DNA of 64,000 nucleotides from assembly GCF_028689305.1 (NCBI RefSeq), contig NZ_JAQTWM010000002.1:41724-105723 (forward strand). Direction: 5' to 3'. This stretch comes from Rhodoferax sp. (GTDB taxonomy: Bacteria; Pseudomonadota; Gammaproteobacteria; Burkholderiales; Burkholderiaceae_C). Below are positions 20,739-31,412 of this stretch, piece after piece; positions within the stretch are counted from its first letter, which is position 1, and the number at the start of each line of letters is the position of its first letter. Below the pieces are notes generated by a model. That model saw only the letters and a list, made by a program, of their open reading frames with translations. It was not told where the DNA came from and did not search any database. Position numbers and translations under genes: made by a program.

Positions 20739-22052
20739 TTAAAGGGGAGATTGTAGGGTTGCGGCCCATGAGGCTAGACTTGCCAGCGGCTGTGTCACCT
20801 GTTGGGCTGCTGCGTCACGCAAGGGTTTGATTGTGACCCGCTGCGCCTTGATTTCATCAGCCCCGAAAATGAGGGCATAACGTGCACCACTGGTATCTGC
20901 CCGCTTGAATTGGCTTTTCATGCTACCCATGCCATCGGGTGAGCTCGTGTGCATCTGAACACTGACGCCTGCAGTGCGCAAGGTATGCAAGACACCCATG
21001 ATCAGGGGCATGGCAGTTGGGTCTGTGATGATGGCATAGGCATCAAGCCGGGGCTCCGTGCCGGTTAATCCCGAGGCTTTGGCCAGTTCCAGTACTCGGT
21101 CAACACCCAGCGCCCAGCCTACCGCGGGTGTGGATTTCCCCCCCAGTTGCTCGAACAGGTAATCATATCGACCTCCGGCACAGACTGTGCCTTGTGACCC
21201 AAGACGGTCTGTGACGAATTCAAAAACCGTGAGGTTGTAATAATCCATGCCGCGTACCAGCCGAGGATTGACCGTGTAGGCCACGCCATTGGTTTCCAGA
21301 ATGGATTTCAAGGTATTGAAGTGAGCCAGCGAAGCTTCTCCCAGGAAATCGAGCAACTTGGGAGCGGCATTGACAATCGATTGCATGTGTGGATTTTTGG
21401 TATCCAGAATGCGTAACGGATTGCTGTAGAGGCGACGGCGTGCATCTTCATCCAGTGCATCACTGTGTTGTTCAAAATGAGCAATCAGCGCTTGCCGGTG
21501 GGCCAGACGCTCCTGTGGCTGCCCAAGGCTGTTGAGTTCCAGACGAACATCACGCAGGCCAATTTCAGCCCACAATGCAGATGCCATCAAGATCAATTCA
21601 GCATCCACCTCGGCACCGGGAAACCCAAGGGCTTCTGCACCAATCTGGTCAAACTGACGGTAACGTCCTTTCTGTGGGCGCTCATGCCGAAACATCGGCC
21701 CCATGTAGTACAGCCGCTTGCCACCGTCATACAGCAGACTGTGTTCGAGGGCAGCACGGACCACCCCAGCAGTTGCCTCAGGGCGAAGAGTGAGTGAGTC
21801 GCCGTTAAGTCGATCCTCAAAACAATACATTTCCTTCTCGACAATATCCGTCACCTGCCCCAAACCACGAACAAACAGAGGTGTTCGTTCAACAATGGGA
21901 GTGCGGATGTTCCGATAAGCAAAACGGGCCATCAACTGGCGTACCTTGGCTTCGAACCATTCAACAAGAGCGGAGTCCGGCGGCAACAGGTCATTCATGC
22001 CTTTGACGCCAGTCAGTTTGCCAGCTTGGGGCAGGATTACTTTTTCATTCAT
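20739..22052 (-). CDS. hisS: histidyl-tRNA synthetase
   Basis: A 437-aa class II synthetase. Motif 2 [14 protein letters not shown], the histidine-A region [16 protein letters not shown] and motif 3 [11 protein letters not shown] are all present. A C-terminal anticodon-binding domain is present, unlike HisZ at 12243-13391. It starts 11 bp after ispG. The full complement of motifs predicts an active enzyme. Confidence 0.97.
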   Translation of the reverse strand: MNEKVILPQAGKLTGVKGMNDLLPPDSALVEWFEAKVRQLMARFAYRNIRTPIVERTPLFVRGLGQVTDIVEKEMYCFEDRLNGDSLTLRPEATAGVVRAALEHSLLYDGGKRLYYMGPMFRHERPQKGRYRQFDQIGAEALGFPGAEVDAELILMASALWAEIGLRDVRLELNSLGQPQERLAHRQALIAHFEQHSDALDEDARRRLYSNPLRILDTKNPHMQSIVNAAPKLLDFLGEASLAHFNTLKSILETNGVAYTVNPRLVRGMDYYNLTVFEFVTDRLGSQGTVCAGGRYDYLFEQLGGKSTPAVGWALGVDRVLELAKASGLTGTEPRLDAYAIITDPTAMPLIMGVLHTLRTAGVSVQMHTSSPDGMGSMKSQFKRADTSGARYALIFGADEIKAQRVTIKPLRDAAAQQVTQPLASLASWAATLQSPL

Positions 22053-22063
22053 GGATTTGTGTA

Positions 22064-23335
22064 TTAGGCTTTGGTGGCGCCAAGTCCGCCAAAACGTTTC
22101 TCAACATAGTTTTCAACAATGACCTGAAACTCCTGCGCGATGGCATCACCACGCAGAGTCATGCGTTTCTCGCCATCAATAAAGACCGGGGCTGCAGGTG
22201 CTTCACCGGTTCCAGGAAGACTGATTCCGATATCTGCGTGCTTGCTTTCCCCAGGTCCGTTGACGATGCAACCCATCACGGCTACTTTCATTTTTTCTAC
22301 ACCAGGATATTTGTTGCGCCATACCGGCATCTGGGCCCGCAAAAAAGCCTCAATCTGCTGGGTGAGTTCTTGGAACGTGGTACTGGTGGTGCGCCCACAA
22401 CCCGGACAGGCAGTCACACTGGGAACAAATGAACGCAATTCGAGTGCCTGAAGTATCTCAGCGGCAATGACCACCTCCTGGGTACGTGACTCTCCTGGCT
22501 GTGGCGTCAAGGAAACACGGATGGTGTCACCTATCCCTTCCTGCAACAACACGGATAAGGCGGCAGCAGATGCAACAGCACCTTTGACCCCCATACCTGC
22601 TTCAGTCAACCCCAGATGCAGGGCATAGTCGCACCGCCGAGAGAGTTCTCGATACACGGAAATCAGGTCCTGAACTCCGCTGACTTTGCAGGACAAAATG
22701 ATCTGATCCGGATTCATGCCCAGTTCAACAGCCTGTTGAGCAGACTGGATAGCGGAGGAGATCAAGGCCTCATACATGACGGGTTTGGCATCCCAGGGTA
22801 CTGCCCGACGGCTGTTTTGATCCATCAGATCGGCCAACAACTCCTGGTCAAGGCTGCCCCAGTTGACACCAATACGTACTGGCTTGTTCCAGCGTATAGC
22901 CGCTTCGATCATCAAGCCGAATTGCCGGTCACGTTTATCACCCTTGCCCACATTGCCTGGGTTGATCCGGTACTTGGAGAGAGTTTGCGCACATTCTGGA
23001 TAATCTGTCAGCAAACGATGCCCGTTGTAGTGAAAATCACCGATCAGCGGAACATCGACACCCATACGATCAAGTTGGGCTCGAATATGGGGAACAGCTT
23101 GCGCAGCCTCCGGCGTATTGACCGTCAGACGCACCATCTCCGAGCCTGCTAAAGCCAGCGCTTTGATCTGGATAGCAGTACCAATGACATCCACCGTGTC
23201 CGTATTCGTCATCGATTGCACGCGTACGGGGGCATTGCCCCCTACCGTGACAAGACGACTTCCCCAGGCCACGGTTGCCTGGCGAGTCTTTCGGGACATC
23301 GCACTCGCGGATGCCACCGGCGTTGATCTCTCCAT
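22064..23335 (-). CDS. ispG: 4-hydroxy-3-methylbut-2-enyl diphosphate synthase
   Basis: A 423-aa [4Fe-4S] enzyme of the MEP isoprenoid pathway. The cluster Cys lie in [10 protein letters not shown] and [17 protein letters not shown]. It converts MEcPP to HMBPP. Its ATG overlaps the rodZ stop by one base. The order rodZ-ispG-hisS is conserved in many proteobacteria. Confidence 0.97.
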   Translation of the reverse strand: MERSTPVASASAMSRKTRQATVAWGSRLVTVGGNAPVRVQSMTNTDTVDVIGTAIQIKALALAGSEMVRLTVNTPEAAQAVPHIRAQLDRMGVDVPLIGDFHYNGHRLLTDYPECAQTLSKYRINPGNVGKGDKRDRQFGLMIEAAIRWNKPVRIGVNWGSLDQELLADLMDQNSRRAVPWDAKPVMYEALISSAIQSAQQAVELGMNPDQIILSCKVSGVQDLISVYRELSRRCDYALHLGLTEAGMGVKGAVASAAALSVLLQEGIGDTIRVSLTPQPGESRTQEVVIAAEILQALELRSFVPSVTACPGCGRTTSTTFQELTQQIEAFLRAQMPVWRNKYPGVEKMKVAVMGCIVNGPGESKHADIGISLPGTGEAPAAPVFIDGEKRMTLRGDAIAQEFQVIVENYVEKRFGGLGATKA

Positions 23336-24279
23336 TACTTCACCTCAAATCGGGCCACGTTGTCCTTGGTCACAGCGGTCAGTTCCATTGGCTTTCCCCG
23401 CACGGTGACTGAAATCAGGTCGGCCCGCCCCAGTACCACAGTCAATGGCAGCGGACCGGACACCTGCAAAACATCGCCGTCTGCGGTGGTTTTCCGCAAC
23501 AGGGTCGCACCCCTGGCATCGGTGACCTCCACCCATGAAGCGCCGCGAGCCTGCAAGGAAAGCACCTGCAGTTCCTGCTGGGGGAGCGCCATGGCGGTAC
23601 TTGATGCAGAAACAGGAGCAACCGTTGGCATGGCACTGGTCTGATTGGCTGCGGCAATGTTCACCACAGGGACGGTCGATGGGAGCGAAGCGGACGAAGG
23701 TTCAGCCATCGACGAAGCTGCAACAGCCGACACAGGGGTATTCTGTGATGATGAGCTCATCGGCATGTTCAGTCCCCCTGTATCGGGCTCATGAATGACC
23801 AACTTGGCATTGTCCGTTGTCATCTTGGATGGCCAGAATAATAAAACGCCAATGGCCAGCAGGAAAAACAGGACGCCCAAGCCCACTGGACTTTTCAGTT
23901 GCGTCAACAGGGCATGATGCGCCCCCCCACCTGCTGGTGTAAACGTTGTATTCAAACCAGCTTCGTCGGTCTTGATTTGTGGAGCTTGCAATTGTGGCAA
24001 GGCTGCCATGACCGGGGCTGGATCGAGCTTCAACGTTCGACAAACGCTCAATGCCAGCGCTCGCACAAACACAAGGTCAGGCAGCAGTTCCAAGCGGTCA
24101 GCTTCCAGGGCCTCCAGCTTTTTGACAGACACTTTCAGGGCAACCGCCAAGGCTGCGATATGTAAACCTTGCGCCTCTCGTGCCTCACGCAACATGGCAC
24201 CAGGGAGTGCCCGCATGGTTACACCAGATCCAGATGCTGCCGTACCCGTTTCAGCGCTCTCCTGGGTTGGCTCAATCAT
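23335..24279 (-). CDS. rodZ: cytoskeletal protein RodZ-like (HTH and DUF4115)
   Basis: A 314-aa protein. A cytoplasmic helix-turn-helix of the HTH_25 type ([31 protein letters not shown]) is followed by one membrane helix ([18 protein letters not shown]), a Ser/Ala-rich linker and a C-terminal DUF4115 domain ([19 protein letters not shown]). RodZ couples MreB to cell-wall elongation. ATG 24279 with GGAG seven bases upstream is chosen over TTG 24282. It overlaps the pilF stop by 8 bp. Confidence 0.9.
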   Translation of the reverse strand: MIEPTQESAETGTAASGSGVTMRALPGAMLREAREAQGLHIAALAVALKVSVKKLEALEADRLELLPDLVFVRALALSVCRTLKLDPAPVMAALPQLQAPQIKTDEAGLNTTFTPAGGGAHHALLTQLKSPVGLGVLFFLLAIGVLLFWPSKMTTDNAKLVIHEPDTGGLNMPMSSSSQNTPVSAVAASSMAEPSSASLPSTVPVVNIAAANQTSAMPTVAPVSASSTAMALPQQELQVLSLQARGASWVEVTDARGATLLRKTTADGDVLQVSGPLPLTVVLGRADLISVTVRGKPMELTAVTKDNVARFEVK

Positions 24280-25108
24280 CAAATGCTCCGCGTTGATACG
24301 ATGTCGCTTCCGGTGATTGGGGGAAACGTTTGACCAATTGGGTAGCCAGTTGTGTCATGGCCTCCAGATCTGCCAAACGACGCTCAATTTTGATGCCCAA
24401 CCAAAGTGTTTCTGCATTGGCCAGCTCGGTGTTATTCAGCCGGCGGATGTAAAACCGTGCACGGGTGTAGTCTTTTTTCTGATAAAGCACTGTGGCCAGA
24501 TTAAAGCCAGTGACCGGATTGGCCGCATCATATTCATAAGACTTGATCAGGCTTGCCTCAGCTTCCAGCAAGGAACCGGCTTTCATCTGACATAAACCTT
24601 GTGCCATATAGGTTTTGGCACGCTCGCCATAAAGCGGATTTGCCAGAGCTTGCGTGAAAAAATTCACGGCTTGCGGATATTGACCATTCTGGCATTTCAA
24701 CCAACCCAGATTGTGCAAGACATTACTGTCCCGTGGCCTGATCGACAAAGCTTTGTTGAAGCTGTCCTCCGCCACGGCGTAATCGTTCAAGCGCATGTAT
24801 ATCAATCCACGCAAACTGAAAGCATCAGAGTACGTCGGATCTGCCGCAATTGCCTGCTTGATTTCATCCAAGGCAATCGTGGTTTTTCCCTGTTCAAAAT
24901 AACCCAGTGCCAACTCTACCCGGATGCGCGCACGTTTGCGTTCGGCCGATTCATCCGAATCAGTCAATATCTCACCTCGTCCATTGTCCGCACCCGGCAC
25001 ACCCAGTTGATTGGCACAGCCACCCAAATGCCAACAGACCATCAACATCATGGCCGTAAAAACAAAGCCCGGATGCAGCATCATCTTGATCGCGGGATTG
25101 GCAATCAT
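24272..25108 (-). CDS. pilW: type IV pilus assembly lipoprotein PilF/PilW
   Basis: A 278-aa TPR lipoprotein. The signal MMLMVCWHLGGCAN ends in a lipobox Cys, and four to six TPR units follow (AVAEDSFNKALSIRPRDSNVLHNLGWLKCQNG). It is the pilotin that helps the PilQ secretin insert and oligomerise. ATG 25108 directly after the rlmN stop is preferred; an ATG at 25129 inside rlmN is possible. The linkage rlmN-pilF-rodZ-ispG is common. The gene name follows Neisseria/Burkholderia usage. Confidence 0.9.
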   Translation of the reverse strand: MIANPAIKMMLHPGFVFTAMMLMVCWHLGGCANQLGVPGADNGRGEILTDSDESAERKRARIRVELALGYFEQGKTTIALDEIKQAIAADPTYSDAFSLRGLIYMRLNDYAVAEDSFNKALSIRPRDSNVLHNLGWLKCQNGQYPQAVNFFTQALANPLYGERAKTYMAQGLCQMKAGSLLEAEASLIKSYEYDAANPVTGFNLATVLYQKKDYTRARFYIRRLNNTELANAETLWLGIKIERRLADLEAMTQLATQLVKRFPQSPEATSYQRGAFDD

Positions 25109-25112
25109 GGTC

Positions 25113-26258
25113 TTAAATTTTCGTAACATTCTCGACGTGCCTGTCAACAGGCTTGATGGCAATGGTACGTTGACGTGCCATCCGCTCGCCAACTTTGGTG
25201 CGGTCTTTGACATCGCCGGCTAATTGTCCACACGCGGCATCGATGTCGTCACCGCGTGTTTTGCGAATTGTGGTGGTAATACCAGCACCATTCAGTATCT
25301 GGGCGAACTCTAAAACCCGTTTCTGTGGTGAACGCAGTAAACCCGAAGCTGGGAAAGGGTTGAAAGGGATCAAATTAAATTTGCACCAAGGAGCGGATGA
25401 GTATTTCTGAACCATCTGAACAATTTCATGCGCATGTTCTGCCTGGTCATTTACCCCATCAAGCATGCAATATTCAAATGTCAGGAAGTCTCTCGGCGCA
25501 TGGGTCAAATAGCGCCTGCAGGCTGGCAACAATTCCTCCAAGGGGTATTTGATATTGAGTGGCACCAAGTGATCTCGCAGGGCATTATTCGGGGCATGTA
25601 AGGAAACAGCCAGTGCAACGGGACAGTCCTGTCCGAGCATGTCCATCTTGGGGATCACGCCGGAGGTGGATACCGTCACCCGTCGTCTCGATAAACCATA
25701 GCCATGATCATCAAGCATGATCCGCAGGGCCGGGATCAGCGCTGCATAGTTCTGCAGCGGCTCCCCCATTCCCATCATCACAACGTTGGAAATAATTCTT
25801 TCGTCACGTTGAAGATGCCGGCGCAAAAAATGCTCAGCAAACCACAATTGCGCAACGATCTCTCCAGTAGTCAGATTGCGGCTAAATCCCTGATGACCGG
25901 TTGAGCAAAACCGGCAACCCATGGCACATCCTGCTTGCGAAGAAACACATAGAGTGCCACGATCGTCCTCGGGTATGAAAACCGTTTCAACGGCATTGCC
26001 TCCACCCACATCAAACAGCCATTTGATGGTGCCGTCTGCAGAGATGTGCTGTGAGACGACGTCGAGCGCCTTGACATATGCCACACCCTTGAGCTTCTCG
26101 CGCAAGGATTTGGCCAAATCACTCATATCGTCAAAGTGAGCACAGCCTCTCTGATGAATCCAACGAAACAACTGCACGGCTCGAAAGCGTTTTTCGCCAA
26201 GCCGCTCACAAAAAGCGGCCAAACTCTCGAGGTCATAGTCGAGCAGATTGACCGTCAT
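25113..26258 (-). CDS. rlmN: 23S rRNA/tRNA adenine C2-methyltransferase
   Basis: A 381-aa radical SAM enzyme methylating A2503 of 23S rRNA and A37 of some tRNAs. The [11 protein letters not shown] motif binds the 4Fe-4S cluster. The catalytic Cys pair is seen in [11 protein letters not shown]-type context and in [11 protein letters not shown] near the C-terminus. It lies 8 bp after ndk. Confidence 0.96.
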   Translation of the reverse strand: MTVNLLDYDLESLAAFCERLGEKRFRAVQLFRWIHQRGCAHFDDMSDLAKSLREKLKGVAYVKALDVVSQHISADGTIKWLFDVGGGNAVETVFIPEDDRGTLCVSSQAGCAMGCRFCSTGHQGFSRNLTTGEIVAQLWFAEHFLRRHLQRDERIISNVVMMGMGEPLQNYAALIPALRIMLDDHGYGLSRRRVTVSTSGVIPKMDMLGQDCPVALAVSLHAPNNALRDHLVPLNIKYPLEELLPACRRYLTHAPRDFLTFEYCMLDGVNDQAEHAHEIVQMVQKYSSAPWCKFNLIPFNPFPASGLLRSPQKRVLEFAQILNGAGITTTIRKTRGDDIDAACGQLAGDVKDRTKVGERMARQRTIAIKPVDRHVENVTKI

Positions 26259-26266
26259 GATAGTGA

Positions 26267-26692
26267 TCAGCGTGAATAAACGTTCATACCCGGGAAGAAG
26301 AAGCTCACTTCAACAGCAGCTGTTTCAGCGGCATCCGATCCGTGTACGGCGTTGGCGTCGATGCTGTCGGCAAAATCTGCACGAATGGTGCCAGGAGCCG
26401 CCTTCTTGGGATCAGTAGCCCCCATCAGATCGCGATTTTTCTGGATGGCGTTCTCACCTTCGAGAGCCTGAATCATGACCGGACCAGAAACCATGAAGTC
26501 CACCAGATCCTTGAAAAAAGGACGCGCTTTGTGCACAGCATAAAAAGCCTCCGCCTCTCCGCGGGAAAGATGGGCCATTTTTGCGGCCACAATCTTGAGG
26601 CCAGCGGCTTCAAAACGGGCATAGATCTGACCAATGACGTTCTTGGCAACAGCGTCGGGTTTGATGATAGAGAGAGTACGTTCGATAGCCAT
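26267..26692 (-). CDS. ndk: nucleoside diphosphate kinase
   Basis: A 141-aa enzyme equilibrating NTP pools. The N-terminal [12 protein letters not shown] and the catalytic His in [12 protein letters not shown] are intact. It is full length. It heads the run ndk-rlmN-pilF-rodZ-ispG-hisS. The 135-bp gap upstream holds a 16-bp palindrome TTGAC-N6-GTCAA (26720-26735) close to where a promoter would be. Confidence 0.97.
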   Translation of the reverse strand: MAIERTLSIIKPDAVAKNVIGQIYARFEAAGLKIVAAKMAHLSRGEAEAFYAVHKARPFFKDLVDFMVSGPVMIQALEGENAIQKNRDLMGATDPKKAAPGTIRADFADSIDANAVHGSDAAETAAVEVSFFFPGMNVYSR

Positions 26693-26827
26693 AAGTTTTC
26701 CTAGTCGATGAAAAAAATCTTGACAATTCAGTCAAAGCTCTTGATGTTAACCTGAACCAGATGGTTGTTGAGCCACTTGGGCCGAATTCACCTGAATGAC
26801 AAGTCCAGCTACCCTGAGAAGGAAGGA

Positions 26828-27970
26828 TCACCTGCTGCGACCACCTGCCCGGCGCGCGGCACCACTGACCCGCTTTTTGCCAGCTTCCTGGCGCTGTCTT
26901 GAAAAACTGTCGGCACCAATGTAGCCCATTGAGGTCTTCATCGGATCAGGCTGACTTGCCGCAGCCGATCCCGGTCGTGCCGGCCGCTGGTTGCGTCGTC
27001 CGGCCTGGTTTTTTCCTCCTGGTGATGAGCCGGGTACGCGCGCCCTGCCCGGCATGCCATCTGCCGCTGATCGTTCAGCCCGGTCATTCTGAACCTGAGC
27101 ATGTGCAGCCCGAGTCAGCAATCGAATATCTGCCTCATCCAGCTCCACCCAGGCACCACGCCTGAGGCCACGCGGTAGCACCATGGAGCCATATCGAATG
27201 CGAATCAACCGGCTGACGGCATGCCCCACAGACTCCAGCATCCGACGCACTTCGCGATTGCGCCCTTCGGAGATGGTCACCCGATACCAGCAGTTTGACC
27301 CTTCCCCACCGCCGTCCTCAATGGACCCAAATTGCGCCTTGCCATCGTCCAGCTGGACACCATCGAGCAACTTCTGCTTCTCGTCCTGGCTGAGTGCGCC
27401 CAGCACGCGCACGGCATACTCCCGCTCGAGGCCAAAGCGGGGGTGCATCAGGTTGTTGGCCAGCTCCCCTGAGCTGGTAAACAGCAGCAGTCCCTCTGTA
27501 TTCAAATCCAGACGTCCAACCGATTGCCATTTTCCCTGGAACAATTTGGGTAACTTGCGAAAAACAGTTGGCCGGTTCTGCGGATCATCGTGACTGACCA
27601 CTTCGCCCGCAGGCTTGTGGTAGGCAATCACTCTGGCTGGGGGGGGCGCAATCCTGAAACGGATGGGTTTGCCATTGACCTTGACGTGATCACCAAATTG
27701 AACTCGCTGCCCAATATGTGCAGGCTCGTTATTGACAGTGATGCGGCCCTCAAGAATGAGTTGCTCCATTTCAAGACGAGATCCCATACCCGCCTGGGCC
27801 AGCACTTTATGCAGCTTGGGGGACTCAGGCTGAGGTGGCAGAACCCGTTTCAGGGAAACCGTTTCCGGCTTGTTTTCCTCGGCATCAAACCGACCAGAAA
27901 CAACATCTTCGAAACGGATGGCATCGGAAATGACTTCGGTGGCAGACGACTCAGCAGGTGGTTTTGTCAT
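26828..27970 (-). CDS. rluB: 23S rRNA pseudouridine synthase, RluB type
   Basis: A 380-aa enzyme with an S4 RNA-binding domain ([31 protein letters not shown]) and a RsuA/RluB catalytic domain with [16 protein letters not shown], where the Asp is catalytic. An Arg/Gly/Pro-rich tail carries [13 protein letters not shown], typical of beta-proteobacterial RluB. It probably makes pseudouridine 2605 in 23S rRNA. It overlaps the scpB stop by 4 bp. Confidence 0.92.
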   Translation of the reverse strand: MTKPPAESSATEVISDAIRFEDVVSGRFDAEENKPETVSLKRVLPPQPESPKLHKVLAQAGMGSRLEMEQLILEGRITVNNEPAHIGQRVQFGDHVKVNGKPIRFRIAPPPARVIAYHKPAGEVVSHDDPQNRPTVFRKLPKLFQGKWQSVGRLDLNTEGLLLFTSSGELANNLMHPRFGLEREYAVRVLGALSQDEKQKLLDGVQLDDGKAQFGSIEDGGGEGSNCWYRVTISEGRNREVRRMLESVGHAVSRLIRIRYGSMVLPRGLRRGAWVELDEADIRLLTRAAHAQVQNDRAERSAADGMPGRARVPGSSPGGKNQAGRRNQRPARPGSAAASQPDPMKTSMGYIGADSFSRQRQEAGKKRVSGAARRAGGRSR

Positions 27971-28662
27971 TGTGGGTCCTTTTGAGGTTCAGCTTCAGAA
28001 TAGGGTGGAAAGACTGGCGCTTCTTCAGACCAGTCCAATTCAGCGGTTTTGGACATCGCAGCGACGTTGTCTCCAAGAAGGTCCGACACCGATTCCGCCA
28101 GCATGGGCAATTCATCAGCCATACCCGATTCAAAGGCATCCAATGGACTCATGGACGACTCCAGTAACGGCAGTTGATCCAGCGAATTCAGTCCCAAATC
28201 ATCCAGAAAATGGCGGGTAGTGGCAAACAAGGCAGGACGACCAACCGTGTCGCGGTGACCAATAACCTCAATCCATCCCCGATCTTCCAGTTGTCTGAGC
28301 GTGAGCGAGTTCACAGTCACCCCGCGAATGTCCTCGATATCACCACGGGTCACTGGCTGTTTATACGCAATGATGGCCAGCGTCTCCAGTGTTGCTCTGG
28401 CATAACGGGGCGGTTTCTCTGGATGCAGGCGGTCCAGGTAAACCCGCATCTCTGGTCGACTTTGAAAACGCCAGCCGTTGGCCACAGTGACAAGTTCCAC
28501 GCCACGCTGAGACCACTCCTGCTGCAACTCGGACAAAATGAGTCGGACGGAGTCCGCGCTCAACTCATCACCCAGCAAGGTGCGCATGTCGCGCAGCGGC
28601 ATGGGTTGCTGGGCACAAATCAATGCAGTTTCCAGGATGCGCTTGGCATCCGACGTGTTCAT
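27967..28662 (-). CDS. scpB: segregation and condensation protein ScpB
   Basis: A 231-aa kleisin-associated winged-helix protein of the SMC-ScpAB condensin. [27 protein letters not shown] is the first winged helix and [30 protein letters not shown] is the diagnostic second block. ATG 28662 is chosen over the TTG at 28671. Its kleisin partner is not in this window. scpB-rluB linkage is widespread. The 117-bp gap to rluD holds a tiny plus-strand ORF (28726-28773). Confidence 0.94.
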   Translation of the reverse strand: MNTSDAKRILETALICAQQPMPLRDMRTLLGDELSADSVRLILSELQQEWSQRGVELVTVANGWRFQSRPEMRVYLDRLHPEKPPRYARATLETLAIIAYKQPVTRGDIEDIRGVTVNSLTLRQLEDRGWIEVIGHRDTVGRPALFATTRHFLDDLGLNSLDQLPLLESSMSPLDAFESGMADELPMLAESVSDLLGDNVAAMSKTAELDWSEEAPVFPPYSEAEPQKDPQ

Positions 28663-28725
28663 GGTTGTCAAGTTCCGGTCAAAACACCCATTGGGGGTTG
28701 GAAAAAAATAAGGCTAGGAGACGTG

Positions 28726-28773
28726 ATGAAGACCGACAAGAACATCGGTGCCACGCAAAAAAACCAACTGTAG
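28726..28773 (+). other. 15-codon ORF with strong ribosome site, possible gene remnant
   Basis: On the strand opposite its neighbours, AGGAG at 28716-28720 lies five bases before an ATG that opens MKTDKNIGATQKNQL and then TAG. This is a better initiation site than many real genes here have. It may be a small peptide, or the leftover 5' end of a gene lost between rluD and scpB. No homology can be claimed. Confidence 0.25.
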
Positions 28774-28779
28774 AGCGGT

Positions 28780-29796
28780 TTAAAAAGATGCCCAATTGTA
28801 CTTGAGCCCCCAGCATTCGAGTGCAGCTGCAAAATCGACGGGTGGCTTGGCCTCAAAAATCATGGGCTGAGAGGTGACAGGATGCACCAGTGCCAGTCTT
28901 GCAGCATGTAGTGCCTGCCTTTGCATGCCTGCGGCCAGGGCACCACCGTAGACCAAATCAGCAACCAGGGGGTGTCCAATGGATGCCATGTGAACCCTGA
29001 TCTGGTGCGTTCTGCCAGTGTGCAGGGTGCACTTGACCAGACAGCCCAAAGGGCCATTGGCCAAACATTCAAGGTCGGTCTGGGCCAGTTTGCCTGAATG
29101 CTGGTTCAAATCCACCACCGCCATGCGGAGTCGGTTCCCCGGATCCCGTCCGACGGGAGCATCCACATGCCGCTGCGGTGCGCCGTACCACGTGCCATGC
29201 GCCAAAGCCAGATACTGACGCTTCACCGTGCGTGCTGCAATGGCTTGTACCAATGCCTCCATCACGGCCCGGCTGCGGGCCACCACCATCAGGCCACTGG
29301 TGTCCTTGTCAAGCCGGTGCACAATGCCAGCGCGCGGCAAATTGAAGGCTTGTGCATCAAAACCCAACAAACCATTCATCAAGGTGCCGCTCCAGTTGCC
29401 AGGCGCTGGATGAACCACCATGCCGGCAGGCTTGTTGACCACCAGCAAGTGCTCATCCTGGTAGACCAGATCCAGCGGGAAGGACTCTGCCTTGAAGGCC
29501 TGGCTTTGCGGCGTTGGCCTCAGTTCGATCTGCCCGCTGTCCGATGCCTTGACTTTGAAAGACGCCTTACCGATGACCCTGCCGTTCACCGAGACGCTGC
29601 CAAGCTCGATAAGCTGCTGCAAATAATTGCGGGAGAATTCGGGCACCAGATCGGCCAGCGCCCGGTCGAGCCGGGCACCGTGGTGCTCCGAACTGAATGA
29701 CAATGTTCTGAGCTCTACCTCGGGGCCAGTGTCCTCAGCGGCTTCGGCCTCCGTCAACGCAGGGGTGACCGATATAATTGGTGAGGTATTTTTCAA
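28780..29796 (-). CDS. rluD: 23S rRNA pseudouridine 1911/1915/1917 synthase
   Basis: A 338-aa enzyme. It has an N-terminal S4 domain (ARLDRALADLVPEFSRNYLQQLIELGSVSVNGRV) and a catalytic domain with HRLDKDTSGLMVVAR. The ORF track extends 101 codons upstream through the divergent bamD gene, which cannot be right. A TTG at 29796 with AGGA eight bases upstream gives a normal-length protein, and no ATG lies between it and the S4 domain. Starts of rluD and bamD are 14 bp apart. Confidence 0.92.
   Translation of the reverse strand: MKNTSPIISVTPALTEAEAAEDTGPEVELRTLSFSSEHHGARLDRALADLVPEFSRNYLQQLIELGSVSVNGRVIGKASFKVKASDSGQIELRPTPQSQAFKAESFPLDLVYQDEHLLVVNKPAGMVVHPAPGNWSGTLMNGLLGFDAQAFNLPRAGIVHRLDKDTSGLMVVARSRAVMEALVQAIAARTVKRQYLALAHGTWYGAPQRHVDAPVGRDPGNRLRMAVVDLNQHSGKLAQTDLECLANGPLGCLVKCTLHTGRTHQIRVHMASIGHPLVADLVYGGALAAGMQRQALHAARLALVHPVTSQPMIFEAKPPVDFAAALECWGLKYNWASF
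29773..29778 (+). promoter_or_regulatory. -10 element of the bamD promoter
   Basis: A perfect TATAAT lies 33 bp upstream of the bamD ATG, inside the 5' coding part of divergent rluD. The -35 region (about 29750-29755) is poor. Transcription from it would give a leader of about 26 bases. Confidence 0.5.
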
Positions 29797-29810
29797 GAAA
29801 GTTGTCCTAC

Positions 29811-30617
29811 ATGCCTGATGCCAAATTATCTGCTGTCCGCGCCTGGTCTTTGGCTTGTGGCGTTCTGTTGTTGGGGGCGTGTTCTTCCAAGCCGGTGGAC
29901 CCCACCGCAGGATGGAGTCCAAACAAGATTTATGCCGAGGCCAAGGATGAACTGAAATCGGGGAGTTACGACAAAGCCGTTCCCCTGTTTGAGAAACTCG
30001 AAGGTCGCGCAGCGGGTACTCCCCTGGCGCAACAAGCGCAACTCGACAAGGCCTACGCTCATTACAAAAATGGCGATCCTGCGCTGGCCATCGCCACACT
30101 GGACCGGTTCATGAAGTTGCACCCGGCCAGTACAGCCATTGATTACGCGCTGTACCTCAAGGGGATCGTCAACTTCAACGATGATCTGGGCCTCTTTTCA
30201 GCAATCACCAGCCAGGATTTGTCTGAGCGGGATCAGAAAGCTGCCAAAGAATCATTTGAGGCATTCAAGGAACTCGTGACCCGATTTCCGGCTTCACGCT
30301 ACACGCCTGATGCGAGTGCACGCATGAATTACATCGTGAACTCGCTGGCTCAGTCGGAAGTCCATGTGGCACGCTACTACTACCAGCGTGGCGCTTATCT
30401 GGCAGCCGTCAACCGGGCTCAAACCGCCGTCAGTGACTATCAAGGTGTACCAGCGCTGGAGGAAGCCTTGTTCATCATGATGCAGTCCTATGACGCACTG
30501 AAGATGACGCAGATGCGTGATGACACACGACGTGTACTGGAAAAAAACTTTCCCCAGACCTCTTATCTGACGCTCGGATTCAAGACCAAAACCCAGCCCT
30601 GGTGGAAACTCTGGTAA
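29811..30617 (+). CDS. bamD: outer membrane assembly lipoprotein BamD (ComL)
   Basis: A 268-aa essential BAM-complex lipoprotein. The signal SLACGVLLLGACSS ends in a lipobox Cys, and TPR repeats follow from NKIYAEAKDELKSGSYDKAVPLFEKLEGR. It binds BamA and BamC/E on the periplasmic face of the outer membrane. The ATG at 29811 is the right start for the signal peptide; the ORF-track start is a TTG inside the promoter. Divergence from rluD is conserved in proteobacteria. Confidence 0.95.
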   Translation: MPDAKLSAVRAWSLACGVLLLGACSSKPVDPTAGWSPNKIYAEAKDELKSGSYDKAVPLFEKLEGRAAGTPLAQQAQLDKAYAHYKNGDPALAIATLDRFMKLHPASTAIDYALYLKGIVNFNDDLGLFSAITSQDLSERDQKAAKESFEAFKELVTRFPASRYTPDASARMNYIVNSLAQSEVHVARYYYQRGAYLAAVNRAQTAVSDYQGVPALEEALFIMMQSYDALKMTQMRDDTRRVLEKNFPQTSYLTLGFKTKTQPWWKLW

Positions 30618-30621
30618 GGGC

Positions 30622-31386
30622 ATGAGCATCAAGGGCTATCGGCTTTCTGCGGCAACGGGTATCCACAAGGGCGACCGGGATTACCAGCAAGACCAGGTTT
30701 GTCTGATCAGCCATCCCCGGGCCAAAGGCTGTGTGATGGCCGTGGTGGCAGATGGCATGGGTGGGCGTAGCGGTGGGCGAAAAGCGTCTGACCAGGTCAT
30801 GATGACCGCCAGACAGCTGTTCGAGCGTTACGCTCCGGCCACGGATGATCCGCTAGCCACGCTGAAACAGCTGGTTCTGGAAGCTCACATGGTGATCAAG
30901 CTGACAGCCATTTCATCCGAGGAAGAGCCACACAGCACGATTGCCTTGTTTCTAATCAATCCGGATGGCAGTTGCCATTGGGTGCACGCGGGGGACTCAC
31001 GGATTTACCATTTTCGTGGGAACCAGTTGGTCACACGGACCAAGGACCATTCCTACGTCCAGACCCTGGTCAACCAAGGTGAAATCACACCGGAGCAGGC
31101 CAATTTCCATCCCCAGGCCAATATTCTGATGAGTTGTCTGGGGACAGAAAAAGAGCCACCGCTGGAGCACCATTTCATTCTGAAATTGCAGCCTGGTGAC
31201 ACGCTGATGGCTTGCAGTGACGGGGTGTGGCACTACTTCACGGATATGGAGCTGGGCTCGGTTCTGTCGAACCTGTCGCCGCGTGATGCCAGTGAATTCC
31301 TGATCGACAAGGCCCGTGCCAGAGCCAAAGGTGGTGGGGACAACTTGTCACTGGCCATTGTCAAGCTGGAGTCTCTGAACGCCTGA
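30622..31386 (+). CDS. PP2C-family Ser/Thr protein phosphatase
   Basis: A 254-aa PPM phosphatase. Metal-binding motifs VVADGMGGRSGG, HAGDSRIYHF, ACSDGVW and GGDNLSLAIV are intact, so it should be an active Mn/Mg-dependent phosphatase similar to Stp1. It starts 5 bp after bamD. No Hanks-type kinase or type VI secretion gene is adjacent, so its substrate is open. It converges on the next minus-strand gene with 26 bp between. Confidence 0.9.
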   Translation: MSIKGYRLSAATGIHKGDRDYQQDQVCLISHPRAKGCVMAVVADGMGGRSGGRKASDQVMMTARQLFERYAPATDDPLATLKQLVLEAHMVIKLTAISSEEEPHSTIALFLINPDGSCHWVHAGDSRIYHFRGNQLVTRTKDHSYVQTLVNQGEITPEQANFHPQANILMSCLGTEKEPPLEHHFILKLQPGDTLMACSDGVWHYFTDMELGSVLSNLSPRDASEFLIDKARARAKGGGDNLSLAIVKLESLNA

Positions 31387-31412
31387 AGAGCAGGCAGGCC
31401 ACCCTGCCCCGC

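Noticed and set aside
26720-26735. TTGAC-N6-GTCAA dyad upstream of ndk
   Set aside because: Short arms and no clear promoter geometry; mentioned with ndk only.
29797-30099. 101-codon N-terminal extension of rluD in the ORF track
   Set aside because: It overlaps the divergent bamD gene and lacks family resemblance; the TTG at 29796 has a good ribosome site.
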